DNA of 37,623 nucleotides from DASQVO01 sp035640715 (GTDB taxonomy: Bacteria > Actinomycetota > Actinomycetes > Streptosporangiales > Streptosporangiaceae). A program made the translations under genes and the position numbers. A model generated the notes under the pieces. The model saw only the letters and a list, made by a program, of their open reading frames with translations, made no database searches and was not told where the DNA came from. Below, piece by piece: positions 1 through 9,419 of the stretch. How positions within the stretch are numbered: the stretch's first letter is position 1; each line of letters starts with the position of its first letter. The DNA is taken from the NCBI GenBank assembly GCA_035640715.1, contig DASQVO010000508.1, positions 1-37,623 on the forward strand, read 5' to 3'.

Positions 1-196
1 CTCCTCGGCCGCCAAATGCTTCGCCTCCGACACCGCCATGGCGATCACCACCGACGCGGTCCAGTTGCTCGGCGGGTACGGCTACGTGCGGGACTACCCG
101 GTCGAGCGGATGATGCGCGACGCCAAGATCACCCAGATCTATGAGGGCACCAACCAGATCCAGCGAGTCGTCATGGCCCGCCATCTCCTCACGTGA
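1..196 (+). CDS. Acyl-CoA dehydrogenase, C-terminal fragment (5' end outside window)
   Basis: The window opens inside this gene, read in the frame starting at base 2 and ending with TGA at 194-196. About 64 residues remain. They contain the C-terminal all-alpha domain of an acyl-CoA dehydrogenase: a DAVQLLGGYGYVRDYPVERM stretch, then DAKITQIYEGTNQIQR. The Glu before GTNQIQ is the usual catalytic base of the short/medium-chain branch, and this region also contacts FAD. The enzyme would introduce the alpha-beta double bond of an acyl-CoA and pass electrons to ETF. Unlike the acyl-CoA dehydrogenases near 30-34.5 kb, this one keeps the canonical Glu, so it is probably an ordinary fatty-acid or branched-chain enzyme. 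Substrate cannot be judged from this fragment. Confidence 0.93.
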   Translation, partial: SSAAKCFASDTAMAITTDAVQLLGGYGYVRDYPVERMMRDAKITQIYEGTNQIQRVVMARHLLT

Positions 197-305
197 ACCA
201 CGGTGGGCATGCCGATCCCGCGCTGTGCGGCCAGGGCGACGCCCTCATCTCCGGGTTCCCGCCGCGTAGCGCCATGCGGACGGTGCCTGGCCCAGGGGAG
301 TCCCG

Positions 306-1097
306 ATGACGACCACGTCGGGACTCCCGCGCGATGATCTCGGGTACCCGGTCCGGCTGGCCTGCCCGGCGCGCCGGGTGGTTTCCCTGGTGCCGTCGCT
401 GACCGAGTCGGTGGCCGCGACCCGCCCGGAGGCGCTGGTGGGCGCCACCGCATGGTGCACCCATCCCGCCGACCTGGATGTGCAGCGGGTTCGCGGCACC
501 AAGAATCCCAATCTGGCCGCCATCACCGAACTGGAACCGGACATCGTGCTGGCCAATCAAGAGGAGAACCGGCGCGTCGACGTGGAACGTCTCCGCGCGG
601 CCGGGGTGCCCGTGTGGGTGACCGTGATCCGGACCCTGGATGAGGCGATGGCCTCGCTGCGCAGGATGTTCTGCGTGGCGCTGGGCTGGCCGGAACCGGC
701 ATGGCTCGACCAGGCCGGGCAGATATGGCGGGAACCCGCCCCTGGTCCCCGCCTCCGCGCAGCCATCCCGATCTGGCGGGATCCCTGGATGGTGGTCGGC
801 TCGGCCACCTTTACCGGCGACATCGCCAGCAGGCTGGGACTGGACAACGTCTACGGCGATCACCCCGAGCGCTACCCGCACGTCGACCTCGGCGACCTCG
901 CGGCGCGCCGGCCTGACGTCATCGTCCTGCCCGACGAGCCGTACCCCTTCAGTGCCGACGACGGACCGGAGATGTTTCCCCATCAGCGGGTGGCACTGGT
1001 GGAAGGCCGCAGCCTGACCTGGTATGGGCCCTCCCTTGTCACCGCCCGGGCCCTGCTGGTCTCACAGCTGGAAGCGGCCCGCCCCGCGCTGCGCTGA
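306..1097 (+). CDS. Helical-backbone metal receptor (BtuF/TroA-like), no signal peptide
   Basis: A 263-residue protein with the fold signature of periplasmic cobalamin/iron-siderophore binding proteins: RRVVSLVPSLTESVAA near residue 24, then TKNPNLAAITELEPDIVLANQEEN near 67-90, and a long helical middle before a second lobe (RPDVIVLPDEPYPF). Family members normally deliver B12 or chelated metal to an ABC importer. This one starts directly with hydrophilic MTTTSGLPRDDLG and has no signal peptide or lipobox, and no permease or ATPase lies nearby, so a cytoplasmic binding role is likelier than import. ATG at 306 is preceded by GGGGAG about 7 bases upstream. The ligand is unknown. Confidence 0.8.
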   Translation: MTTTSGLPRDDLGYPVRLACPARRVVSLVPSLTESVAATRPEALVGATAWCTHPADLDVQRVRGTKNPNLAAITELEPDIVLANQEENRRVDVERLRAAGVPVWVTVIRTLDEAMASLRRMFCVALGWPEPAWLDQAGQIWREPAPGPRLRAAIPIWRDPWMVVGSATFTGDIASRLGLDNVYGDHPERYPHVDLGDLAARRPDVIVLPDEPYPFSADDGPEMFPHQRVALVEGRSLTWYGPSLVTARALLVSQLEAARPALR

Positions 1098-1259
1098 TAC
1101 CCGCCGCGTCCATCCGTGGTGTCCGCCGGATCGAAACGTCCCTTGATCGGCCATTATGTCTAGGTGACACCAGCACCGCCGGTCCGCGAGGCGCACCGCC
1201 CCATTCTCGGGGACCGTAGCAACGTACAGATCAGTTCCTAGGCTCCTGGGAGACGCCGC

Positions 1260-2309
1260 GTGAGAATCCTGGTGACCGGCGGTGCCGGGTTCATCGGCTC
1301 GCATTACGTCCGCACCCTGCTGGGCGGCGGCTACCCCGGCTATGAGGACGCGGCCGTGACCGTCCTGGACGCGCTGACCTACGCCGGGAACCTGGCGAAC
1401 CTGGCGCCGGTCTCCACCAGTGGCCGGCTGCGGTTCGTCCAGGGCGACATCGGCGACGCCGCGCTCCTGCGCTCGCTCCTGCCCGGCCACGATGCGGTGA
1501 TCAACTTCGCCGCCGAGACCCACGTGGACCGGTCGATCACCGGTGCGGCGCCGTTCGTGACCACCAACGTGGCCGGGGTGCAGGTCCTGCTGGAGGCGTG
1601 CCTGGAGGCGGGGATCGGGCCGGTGGTGCAGGTCTCCACCGACGAGGTGTACGGCAGCGTGGCGTCAGGTTCCTGGACCGAACGGGCCGCGATCGAGCCC
1701 AGCTCCCCGTACGCGGCGGCCAAGGCCGGGGGAGACCTGATCGCCCAGGCCTATGCCCGCACGCACGGGCTGGACGTGCGCATCACCCGCTGCTGCAACA
1801 ACTACGGCCCCTGCCAGTATCCGGAAAAGATCATCCCGCTGTTCGTGACCAACCTGCTCGACGGGCGATGCGTCCCGCTGTACGGCGACGGCGGCAACGT
1901 CCGCGGCTGGATTCACGTGGACGACCACTGCCGCGGCATCCAGCTGGTGCTGGAGCGCGGCCGGGCCGGGGAGACCTATCACATCAACGGTGACGCGGAG
2001 CTGACCAATCTGGAGCTGACCGCCGCGCTGCTGGAGTGCTGTGGAGCGGGCTGGGACATGGTCGCCTGGGTGCCGGACCGCAAGGGTCACGATCGGCGCT
2101 ACTCGCTGAACGATGACGTGCTGCGGGCACTGGGCTATGCCCCGCGGATCCCGTTCCGCCAGGGCCTGGAGGCGACGGTGCAGTGGTATCGGGACAACCG
2201 TGCCTGGTGGGAGCCGCTGAAGAAGCAGCCAGGGCCGATCGTGGCTCCGGTCGGCGCCGGCAGGCACCATGGCCCGGTGACTGGTTACCGGGGCCGGCAG
2301 GTGGGGTGA
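1260..2309 (+). CDS. rfbB: dTDP-glucose 4,6-dehydratase
   Basis: A 349-residue extended short-chain dehydrogenase. It has the NAD-binding GGAGFIGS motif at residues 7-14, the catalytic STDEVYG (Thr127, Asp128, Glu129) and the YxxxK pair Tyr151/Lys155, plus RCCNNYGPCQYPEKIIP, typical of RmlB. The enzyme converts dTDP-glucose to dTDP-4-keto-6-deoxyglucose, the entry step to dTDP-rhamnose and many deoxysugars. Translation starts at GTG 1260, since MRILVTGG is the usual N-terminus. Length matches the family (about 330-350), with a short extra tail. No rmlA, C or D lies beside it, so the sugar product is unclear; the gene appears monocistronic. Confidence 0.93.
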   Translation: MRILVTGGAGFIGSHYVRTLLGGGYPGYEDAAVTVLDALTYAGNLANLAPVSTSGRLRFVQGDIGDAALLRSLLPGHDAVINFAAETHVDRSITGAAPFVTTNVAGVQVLLEACLEAGIGPVVQVSTDEVYGSVASGSWTERAAIEPSSPYAAAKAGGDLIAQAYARTHGLDVRITRCCNNYGPCQYPEKIIPLFVTNLLDGRCVPLYGDGGNVRGWIHVDDHCRGIQLVLERGRAGETYHINGDAELTNLELTAALLECCGAGWDMVAWVPDRKGHDRRYSLNDDVLRALGYAPRIPFRQGLEATVQWYRDNRAWWEPLKKQPGPIVAPVGAGRHHGPVTGYRGRQVG

Positions 2310-2411
2310 ACTGCCGGTTTACCGGGCGCATCCAGGGAAAGGGCAAACGTCCCATCAGGAGCTTTCGCTGGCGACCGCCCTGCTCGCCGCCCTCGCCGAG
2401 GGAGGACTGTC

Positions 2412-2795
2412 ATGTACGGCAGCGAAGTACGCAGCTTGCTCTATCCGTTTCTGCTGCTTCTTATCCACGAGCGTCCCGACCATGGTTACGACCTCATCGA
2501 CCGCCTTCCTTGTCTGGAGGTGACCGGCGTAGAGCCCGGTCATGTCTATAAGATGCTGCGCAATCTGGAGCGGAGACGGCTGGTGGCGTCCGCCTGGGTT
2601 ACCTCCCCTGCCGGGCCCGCGCGCCGCCAGTATGAGCTCACGGCCCTCGGGAAAACGGAACTGACGGCGTGGATGACCCGGCTGGCGCAGCTGCATAGCG
2701 CGCTGGGCGCCTGCCTGGCTCGCTGGGAGAAAGGATCTGGATCGCCGGACGGCCAGACGCTGGATGGCAAGCCCGGCCGGTACGTCATCTCATGA
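2412..2795 (+). CDS. PadR-family transcriptional regulator
   Basis: A 127-residue protein with the PadR winged helix at the N-terminus: LLLLIHERPDHGYDLIDRL, then EPGHVYKMLRNLERRRLVASAW (recognition helix and wing) and RRQYELTALGKTELTAWM. PadR proteins are mostly dimeric repressors responding to small molecules or stress. The C-terminal dimerisation part is short, ending after SGSPDGQTLDGKPGRYVIS. A GGAGGAC ribosome site lies about 6-10 bases before ATG 2412. It converges with the minus-strand hydrogenase operon, only about 20 bases from the 52-aa gene, so its target is not evident from position. Regulation of the hydrogenase operon is possible but unsupported. Confidence 0.85.
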   Translation: MYGSEVRSLLYPFLLLLIHERPDHGYDLIDRLPCLEVTGVEPGHVYKMLRNLERRRLVASAWVTSPAGPARRQYELTALGKTELTAWMTRLAQLHSALGACLARWEKGSGSPDGQTLDGKPGRYVIS

Positions 2796-2813
2796 CCTGC
2801 GCGGAAAGGCCGC

Positions 2814-2972
2814 TCACATCAGCCAGATCTTGATCTCCCGCCTGAGTGACGGGAATTCCCGCACCGCGATGGCGGCAAAGCCGGCGATCCCGGCGCCGAT
2901 CAGTATCTTGCTGGCCAGGCCCCGTCTCCCCTGGTCCTTGACCGTGGCCCGTTTCTTGACGCCACCGGCCAT
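2814..2972 (-). CDS. Small single-pass membrane protein (52 aa)
   Basis: A 52-codon reading frame starting at ATG 2972, with GGAGCC just upstream. The protein has a basic N-terminus (MAGGVKKRATVKDQGRRG), one hydrophobic helix (about residues 21-37, ILIGAGIAGFAAIAV) and a charged tail REFPSLRREIKIWLM. Basic residues on both sides of a short transmembrane segment, and the tail pattern PxLRREIKI, recall small actinobacterial proteins of the DUF6893 type; that assignment is from memory and tentative. It is the last gene on the minus strand here, 44 bases after the 69-aa gene, and may be the tail of the hydrogenase transcript. Role unknown. Confidence 0.6.
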   Translation of the reverse strand: MAGGVKKRATVKDQGRRGLASKILIGAGIAGFAAIAVREFPSLRREIKIWLM

Positions 2973-3016
2973 GGCTCCTCCATTCTCTAGTGGGTCTCCA
3001 GTGGGTCCGCTAATTG

Positions 3017-3226
3017 TCAGCCCGGCGGCAAATTCGGCATGATTTTCAGGATTGGATTATGCCTGGCGGGATGTACTCCCGTGGAGCGCCGGGCGTCCGC
3101 GGTACCGTCCTTGTGGTGGCCGGCCTGCTTGTTGTAGGCGTCCTTCTCGTTGCCCTGGATGATGCCTTTCACGTGCGTGGGGGTGTCCGGCTTCACGTGC
3201 GGTTTACCGACCCGGATCTGTCCCAT
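3017..3226 (-). CDS. Conserved small actinobacterial protein (69 aa, KPHVKPDTPTHVKG type)
   Basis: A 69-residue hydrophilic protein: MGQIRVGKPHVKPDTPTHVKG, then GNEKDAYNKQAGHHKDG, then TADARRSTGVHPARHNPILKIMPNLPPG. I recognise this as a widespread uncharacterised actinobacterial small protein with the conserved pattern 'KP..PTH..G...GN......Q.GH..DG...ARRSTG......NPI...MP'. It has no membrane helix or signal and is rich in Lys, His and Pro. GAGGAGG lies about 6 bases before ATG 3226, a strong ribosome site. It follows the DUF5947 gene by 44 bases on the same strand, so it may be cotranscribed with the hydrogenase, though homologues occur elsewhere. Function unknown. Confidence 0.72.
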   Translation of the reverse strand: MGQIRVGKPHVKPDTPTHVKGIIQGNEKDAYNKQAGHHKDGTADARRSTGVHPARHNPILKIMPNLPPG

Positions 3227-3270
3227 CGCGCCTCCTCAGTTCGTTCTCGGTTTGCCGGGGGCCGCCGGTC

Positions 3271-3867
3271 TCAGCTCGTCCTCAGTTCGTCGAAGAACCG
3301 GTCGATCTCGGGCCACACCTGGTCGCCGCCGGACAGGCCCTTCCACTGCTGGCGCACGATCGCGACCAGCCGCCAGCAGTCGTCGAGCGGCACCAGCCAC
3401 GCCTCGTCCCGGCCGCGCGCCGTGTTGACGAGCGCTGCCTCGACGTCTGGAGCCAGATCTGCCAGCGCTGGGCACTCGCGTACCGCGCGGCCCCACGCGC
3501 CGGGATCGATCTCCCACCGCGTGGCGCCTGCCGGGCTCGGGTAGTGAGCGACGACGCGGCCATCCGCCTGCCGCACGAAGAACGCCAGCCCCACAGGCAC
3601 GCCGAGGGCCGTCGTCGATAGGCCGGTGAGCCGGATCCGGCGATCGGGGATGAGCCGGTAATGGCCCTGGCTCGCCTGGTCCCTGTTGAACAAGACCGAG
3701 CAGGGGTAGCAGGCGCACAGCGGCTCGCCGCTATGAGTGTCCACCAGGTGCCGGTGACCGTCAGGAACCGGCTGGCCGCAGAGCTGGCAGCACTGCCGGG
3801 CCTGCCCGCTCTGCTGGCGGCGCGCAGCCGCCCGGCGGATCACGCGCTCCAGGGCGCCGGCCGTCAC
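3271..3867 (-). CDS. DUF5947-family protein, hydrogenase-associated, putative zinc site
   Basis: A 198-residue protein with two Cys clusters near the N-terminus: CCQLCG (Cys26, 27, 30) followed by HRHLVD, then CACYPC (Cys51, 53, 56). This is followed by YRLIPDRRIRLTGL and PVGLAFFVRQ. It matches the DUF5947 family, which travels with group 1h [NiFe] hydrogenase genes in actinobacteria. Cys spacing suggests a bound metal, either structural zinc or an Fe-S related site. The start codon overlaps the NifU-like gene by 4 bases (ATGA), so the two are translationally coupled. A role in maturing or tethering the hydrogenase is inferred from context only. Confidence 0.78.
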   Translation of the reverse strand: MTAGALERVIRRAAARRQQSGQARQCCQLCGQPVPDGHRHLVDTHSGEPLCACYPCSVLFNRDQASQGHYRLIPDRRIRLTGLSTTALGVPVGLAFFVRQADGRVVAHYPSPAGATRWEIDPGAWGRAVRECPALADLAPDVEAALVNTARGRDEAWLVPLDDCWRLVAIVRQQWKGLSGGDQVWPEIDRFFDELRTS

Positions 3868-4475
3868 GTCGGCTCGCTCCCTGCCCGCGTGAGCGTGGCC
3901 GGCTTGCGTAGCAGCGATTCGACCGGGATCACCGCCGGAGAATGCTGCTGCTGCGGTGCGGGTTCGGCTTCGACTCTCGCCAGCTCGGGTGCGACCGTGA
4001 GCACCGCGTCGGTGACCGCGTGCTCCAGCGTGGCGGCCGACGACGCGCAGCCCTGGCAGCTCCCGGACAGCCGGATACGGGCCACGTCGCCGTCGATGGC
4101 AGTCAGCTCAACATCACCGCCGTGTGAGCGGATGTAGGGACGCACGCCATCAAGCGCCCTGGCGATCCGTTCCCCGACCGGCTGGGGATGGATGCCGTGC
4201 AGGATGAGCAGGTGGTGCAGCAGCTCGTCCCCGGCCAGCGACGACACCACCTCCGGCGCGCTGCTGGCCAGCGCCATCACCCGGGCAAGTGCCGTGCCGT
4301 AGACCTCGGTGAGTGCCTCAACCGCCTCGATGGCGGTCTCGGCGACGGGCCCGGTGGCTTCCTCGATCTGCCCGAGCAGCGTATCGAGGCGGCCGATCAG
4401 GGCCCTGACCTCCTCATCCGGCAGGCCGCCTGCCGCGGCCCCGTCCGGAATGCCTGGTGCCGGGGCGTCAGCCAT
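3864..4475 (-). CDS. NifU-like Fe-S scaffold domain protein in hydrogenase operon
   Basis: A 203-residue protein. The N-terminal 100 residues are helical, with no motif I recognise. Residues about 100-175 form a NifU C-terminal (Nfu) domain: ALDGVRPYIRSHGGDVEL, then GSCQGCASSAATLE with the CxxC pair Cys140/Cys143 that holds a [4Fe-4S] cluster across a dimer. Such proteins carry clusters to client enzymes. Here the gene overlaps the 3' end of hhyL by 8 bases and the DUF5947 gene by 4, so a dedicated cluster carrier for HhyS (three clusters) is likely. The C-terminal tail from residue 180 is Pro/Gln-rich and probably disordered. Confidence 0.88.
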   Translation of the reverse strand: MADAPAPGIPDGAAAGGLPDEEVRALIGRLDTLLGQIEEATGPVAETAIEAVEALTEVYGTALARVMALASSAPEVVSSLAGDELLHHLLILHGIHPQPVGERIARALDGVRPYIRSHGGDVELTAIDGDVARIRLSGSCQGCASSAATLEHAVTDAVLTVAPELARVEAEPAPQQQHSPAVIPVESLLRKPATLTRAGSEPT

Positions 4476-6264
4476 GTGCCGCTCCGAACATCGGTGAATG
4501 CACCTTCTTCAGCACATTGCCCTTTCCGAGGTACATGTGGACGCCACACGGCAGGCACGGGTCGAAACTGCGGACCGTGCGCATGATGTCGACGCCCTTG
4601 AAGTTGTCCGGCCCGTTCTCCTCGAAGATCGGCATGTCCTGCACGGCGTCCTCATACGGTCCGGGCGTGCCGTAACTGTCCCGCGGGCTGCCGTTCCACG
4701 GCGTCGGCGGGTACGGGTGATAATTCGCGATCTTCTTATCCTTGATGACCATGTGGTGGGACAGCACTCCGCGCACGGCCTCGTGGAAGCCGCAGCCGAT
4801 CGCCTCCTCCGGCACCGAGAAGTCGTTGAACACCTTGGTGTCGCCACCGCGGATCAGTTCCATCCCTACCTCGAGGAAATGCACGGCCATCGCCGCTGAA
4901 TAGGCGACGAAATAGGCGCGGGCACGGTCCCGCTCGATCGCGTTGGACCACCGGGGAATCTTCCATTCCAGCGTCGTCTCGGGCAGCTTCTCGCTTTTCG
5001 GTAGTGAGATCTGCACACTTGAGCCGGTGGACTTGACGTACGGAGTGTCCACAAGGCCGGCGAGGGCCGTGTTCCACAGCCGGGCTAGCGGGCCGCCGCC
5101 CGTGTCGAGGGGGAGGTGATCACCGGTTCGCTTGTCCAGCCAGCGGGGGCTCATCACCCAGCTGTACTTGCCGTTGAAATCCCGTTTGCCAGGTACGGGG
5201 ATCGTCGTCTGGTTCCAGGGATGGCGCATATCCACGGGGTTGCCGAGCGGGTCATGGGTGACGAAAGGTTCCTCATTCACCCAGTCCTCGTAGTAGGAGC
5301 TGCCGAGCAGGATCCGGATACCGAGGTTGATGTCGACGAGATCGGTGGTGATCTGCTCACCGTCCACGATGATGCCGGGGGTGACCTTATTGGCCCGGCC
5401 CCAGCGGGTCATGGTCTCGTATCTGTAGTCGCAGACGGCCGGGTCCTGCCAGGCCCCCCAGCAGCCGAGCAGGATCCGCCGCCGCCCCACCTCCTCATAA
5501 CCCGGCAGCGCCTCGTAGAAGAAGTCGAAGACGTCGTCGTTCATGGCCACGGCCTGCTTGATGAAGTCCAGGCAGGACAGCAGCCGGGTCAGGTAGTCGG
5601 TGAACAGCGTGGGCTCCGGCATGGTGCCCACCCCGCCGGGATAGACGGTGGACGGGTGCACGTGCCGTCCTTCCATCAGGCAGAACATTTCCCGGGTGGT
5701 GCGGCTGACCTGCAGTGCCTGCTTGTAGACGGCGCCTTCGAACGGGTTGAACGCCCGCATGATGTCCGCGATCGTCCGGTACCCATGGATATTGGCGTGC
5801 GGGGCGTCGGTCGTCTCCGCGCGCTGCAGCAAACTCGGGTTGGTGTCCTTGACCATCGCCTCGCAGAAGTCCACGAAGACCAGGTTGTCCTGGAAAAGCG
5901 TGTGGTCGAACATGTACTCGGCGGCCTCGCCGAGGTTGAGGATGTACTCGCCGAGCGGCGGGTTGTCGATCCCGTAGGCCATGTTCTGGGCATAGACCGA
6001 GCAGGTGGTGTGGTTATCCCCGCAGATGCCGCAGATCCGGCTGGTGATGAAGCCGGCGTCGCGCGGGTCCTTGCCCTTCATGAACACCGAGTAGCCGCGG
6101 AACAGCGAGGATGTGCTGTGGCACTCCGCGACCCGCCGGTTGGCGAAGTCAATCTTGGTGTAGATTCCCAGGTTTCCGATGATGCGGGTAATCGGATCCC
6201 AGGCCATATCGACGAGCTGCTCGCTCTCCTTGACTGGCCGTGCCCGCCGCGTCGTCGTCGCCAT
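4468..6264 (-). CDS. hhyL: [NiFe] hydrogenase large subunit, group 1h (high affinity)
   Basis: A 598-residue catalytic subunit. The L1 motif RICGICGDNHTTC gives the first nickel-ligating pair Cys78/Cys81; the L2 motif DPCLPCGVH gives Cys570/Cys573 and ends at His576. The 22 residues after His576 (MYLGKG... to AAHG) correspond to the peptide normally removed by a maturation protease once nickel is inserted. No protease or hyp gene lies in the window. The overall sequence (DPITRIIGNLGIYTKIDF, SLFRGYSVFMKGKDPRDAG) is that of group 1h/5 enzymes, which oxidise atmospheric H2 during carbon starvation. AGGAGG lies about 10 bases before ATG 6264. It follows hhyS by 29 bases. Confidence 0.96.
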   Translation of the reverse strand: MATTTRRARPVKESEQLVDMAWDPITRIIGNLGIYTKIDFANRRVAECHSTSSLFRGYSVFMKGKDPRDAGFITSRICGICGDNHTTCSVYAQNMAYGIDNPPLGEYILNLGEAAEYMFDHTLFQDNLVFVDFCEAMVKDTNPSLLQRAETTDAPHANIHGYRTIADIMRAFNPFEGAVYKQALQVSRTTREMFCLMEGRHVHPSTVYPGGVGTMPEPTLFTDYLTRLLSCLDFIKQAVAMNDDVFDFFYEALPGYEEVGRRRILLGCWGAWQDPAVCDYRYETMTRWGRANKVTPGIIVDGEQITTDLVDINLGIRILLGSSYYEDWVNEEPFVTHDPLGNPVDMRHPWNQTTIPVPGKRDFNGKYSWVMSPRWLDKRTGDHLPLDTGGGPLARLWNTALAGLVDTPYVKSTGSSVQISLPKSEKLPETTLEWKIPRWSNAIERDRARAYFVAYSAAMAVHFLEVGMELIRGGDTKVFNDFSVPEEAIGCGFHEAVRGVLSHHMVIKDKKIANYHPYPPTPWNGSPRDSYGTPGPYEDAVQDMPIFEENGPDNFKGVDIMRTVRSFDPCLPCGVHMYLGKGNVLKKVHSPMFGAAHG

Positions 6265-6293
6265 TCCTTTAACCTCCTAAGCGGTGGTGCCGG

Positions 6294-7378
<1,085 letters not shown>

Positions 7379-7382
<4 letters not shown>

Positions 7383-7924
7383 GTTTGCGGCCTCCTTTGC
7401 AGCCGGTCACGGATCCGGTCATAGAGGGCGGCGACCGGTGCCAGCAGCGCCAGCACCGGCGGCTGGTCCGGCACATTGGGATGGGGCCGGGTCGGCGCGG
7501 TTTGCCTGGCCCGGTCAAGCTGACGGCCGAGATCGTCGAGTGACTTCTGATCCACGGCGTCCCGGAGCATGGGGAAGAACTGGTTCTCTTCCTCCTCCAC
7601 GTGATGTCCGATCTCACCACGCAGGTCGCTGACCAGGACGGTTTCGCGCTCGTCCCCGGTCGGCAGCTTGTCCAGAGCGGCGAGGGTCTTCTTCACGGCC
7701 ATGTGCTCCCGCAGATGCTCATCGACATCGACCGCGTCCCCCGGGAGCATCCGTTTGGCGAACGGGTAGACGGTCAGCTCCTCCAGGGCCGCGTGCTTCG
7801 ACAACTCGCGGATGAGGAGTTCCACCACGCCGCGCCGCTGCTTCGCGGACCCGGCGGCCTCATAGTCGCGGAACAGCTGCTCCACCATCCGGTGGTCATG
7901 CCTCAGCAACTCGATCGCGTCCAT
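7379..7924 (-). CDS. Hemerythrin HHE-domain protein, first partner of the hydrogenase
   Basis: A 181-residue protein from ATG 7924, chosen over an upstream in-frame ATG at 7990 because GAGGAGG sits about 6 bases before it and MDAIELLRHDHRMVEQLF is the standard family start. The di-iron ligands of an HHE four-helix bundle are visible: HDH at residues 9-11, KHAALEE at 43-49, REH at 72-74 and HHVEEEENQFFP at 107-118. The C-terminal 40 residues form an extra Pro-rich and hydrophobic segment. Hemerythrin domains bind O2 or sense oxygen or iron. Overlap with hhyS by ATGA argues for a shared job, perhaps O2 scavenging or iron handling during cofactor assembly. Confidence 0.9.
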
Positions 7925-8000
7925 CCGGCCTCCTCGCTGTTCACGCCGCAACCATGACCGGCTGCCGCGCCGCACCCGGGCATCCGCCACTGGTTCGCTT

Positions 8001-9419
8001 TCATCCCGGCCCGCTACCCTCAGTCACCGGCTCAACCTCATCGGGAGAGAAGTAACGGAACCGGCCCTGCCAGCGGTTGAGGTCCGCGCCGGGATCATCC
8101 TCGATCGTCACAGCAAGCTGATGCGATCCGTCCACATCGACCAGCACCGCCTCTACCTGGGCGGTCTTGCCATCCAGGAACACGTCCTGCGGGTCGGTGC
8201 CCTGCCGGCGCGGGCGCAGCCGTACCCGGCTGCCCTTCGCCACCCATTCACCGGCCACCATCACGCCGTCGGTCCCGGGCGGCACGGATGAATCCGCGCC
8301 AGGCTCCCACCAAGGCAGCGGCGGCTGGGGCGCCTGGTCGCCACCCGATATCGTGCCGGGCGAGCGCAGCGCCCCGTGCAGGCGTGCCAGCACCTCCGGG
8401 GGCATCGCGTCGGCCCGGTCAACGATCGCTGCGGCCCGCGGGTCGGTAGCGCGGGCCTCCTGCTTCTCCGCCTCGGTCAGCGTGAGGGTCCGCAGCGACA
8501 GGATCTCGTCGATCTCGGCCGCATCATGCAGATCGCCGGGGCTTTCCGGTGCGACCTGCGGGTGATCGTAGAGCAAGATGGGTGAAGACAAGACAAGGTC
8601 ACCGCTGCCTGGCTCGCCGGCCAGTACCGGGAAGGTATGCACGTTCGAGCAGGCGCGGGCGGCGGCCGCCGCCCACTCCGGCGGGTCCAGCAGCGAGATG
8701 AACTCGCCGCCGTGGACGGCGAGCAGGCAGTGACAGGCGATCAGCGAACCTTGCAGGGCCCGCTCACGTGGCGATTCCGCTGGGATCGCGCGGCCGGTGT
8801 TCTCGATGCGCACCCGCAACCGGACCAGCCGGGGCGTCTCACACCTGCCCGCCGAGATAGCCACACCCGCCATGACCGGCCATCGCCGCCTCACCACCCG
8901 CCCGAGCAGATGGCCCCGGTCATCCGTCAGCGGCTCGGCCGCCTCACCGCCGGGCACCTTCAGATCAAGCCGTTGCGTGCTGGTCCGCAGCTCGCGCAAT
9001 GATACCTCGATGTCGAATTCTCGTGGCACCGCCTCGTCAAAGCCCATCTCCACCCGCGAGCCGGCGCGCAGAGTATCGGCTGAACGGTAGCTACCGTCAC
9101 GCTGCCGCTCTTCCACCGTCCGCTGCTGCATCTGCAGGAACCGGACCCGGAGGTGCACCGTGGCATCTCCGGGCGCCTGGACAAGACATTCGGTCTGCTG
9201 CCACCAGGACTCCGCTGAACCGGCCACTCCCGCGTCGGTGAGACCTCGCGCCTGCGCCCACGCAGGCGGAAGCAGCACGCCGAACTGCCAGCGCACCCGG
9301 TTCTTGCCAGAGGAACGCCGATAGGGGTACAGCAGGTACCCCTCGTACAGGATGGCGTCGGCAACCGCCTGGGCAGCCGCGAACCAGGAGGTGACCGCAC
9401 CGGCTGCCGTCCGGCCCAT
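8001..9419 (-). CDS. Unknown 472-aa protein leading the hydrogenase operon
   Basis: I place the start at ATG 9419 (MGRTAAGAVTSWFAAAQAVADA), with a G-rich ribosome site about 9 bases upstream; the frame stays open 54 codons further, but that part is not protein-like. Near the N-terminus stands a striking stretch, LYEGYLLYPYRRSSGKN (about residues 24-40), then RVRWQFGVLLPP. The middle looks beta-rich (VEMGFDEAVPREFDIEVSLREL; RLVRLRVRIENTGR). The C-terminus ends in a small beta domain, about residues 390-472, with GEWVAKGSRVRLRPRR and VFLDGKTAQVEAVLVDVDG. There is no signal peptide, membrane helix or Cys cluster. I recall homologues beside group 1h hydrogenases in actinobacteria. It precedes the hemerythrin gene by 76 bases. 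Function unknown. Confidence 0.8.
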   Translation of the reverse strand: MGRTAAGAVTSWFAAAQAVADAILYEGYLLYPYRRSSGKNRVRWQFGVLLPPAWAQARGLTDAGVAGSAESWWQQTECLVQAPGDATVHLRVRFLQMQQRTVEERQRDGSYRSADTLRAGSRVEMGFDEAVPREFDIEVSLRELRTSTQRLDLKVPGGEAAEPLTDDRGHLLGRVVRRRWPVMAGVAISAGRCETPRLVRLRVRIENTGRAIPAESPRERALQGSLIACHCLLAVHGGEFISLLDPPEWAAAAARACSNVHTFPVLAGEPGSGDLVLSSPILLYDHPQVAPESPGDLHDAAEIDEILSLRTLTLTEAEKQEARATDPRAAAIVDRADAMPPEVLARLHGALRSPGTISGGDQAPQPPLPWWEPGADSSVPPGTDGVMVAGEWVAKGSRVRLRPRRQGTDPQDVFLDGKTAQVEAVLVDVDGSHQLAVTIEDDPGADLNRWQGRFRYFSPDEVEPVTEGSGPG

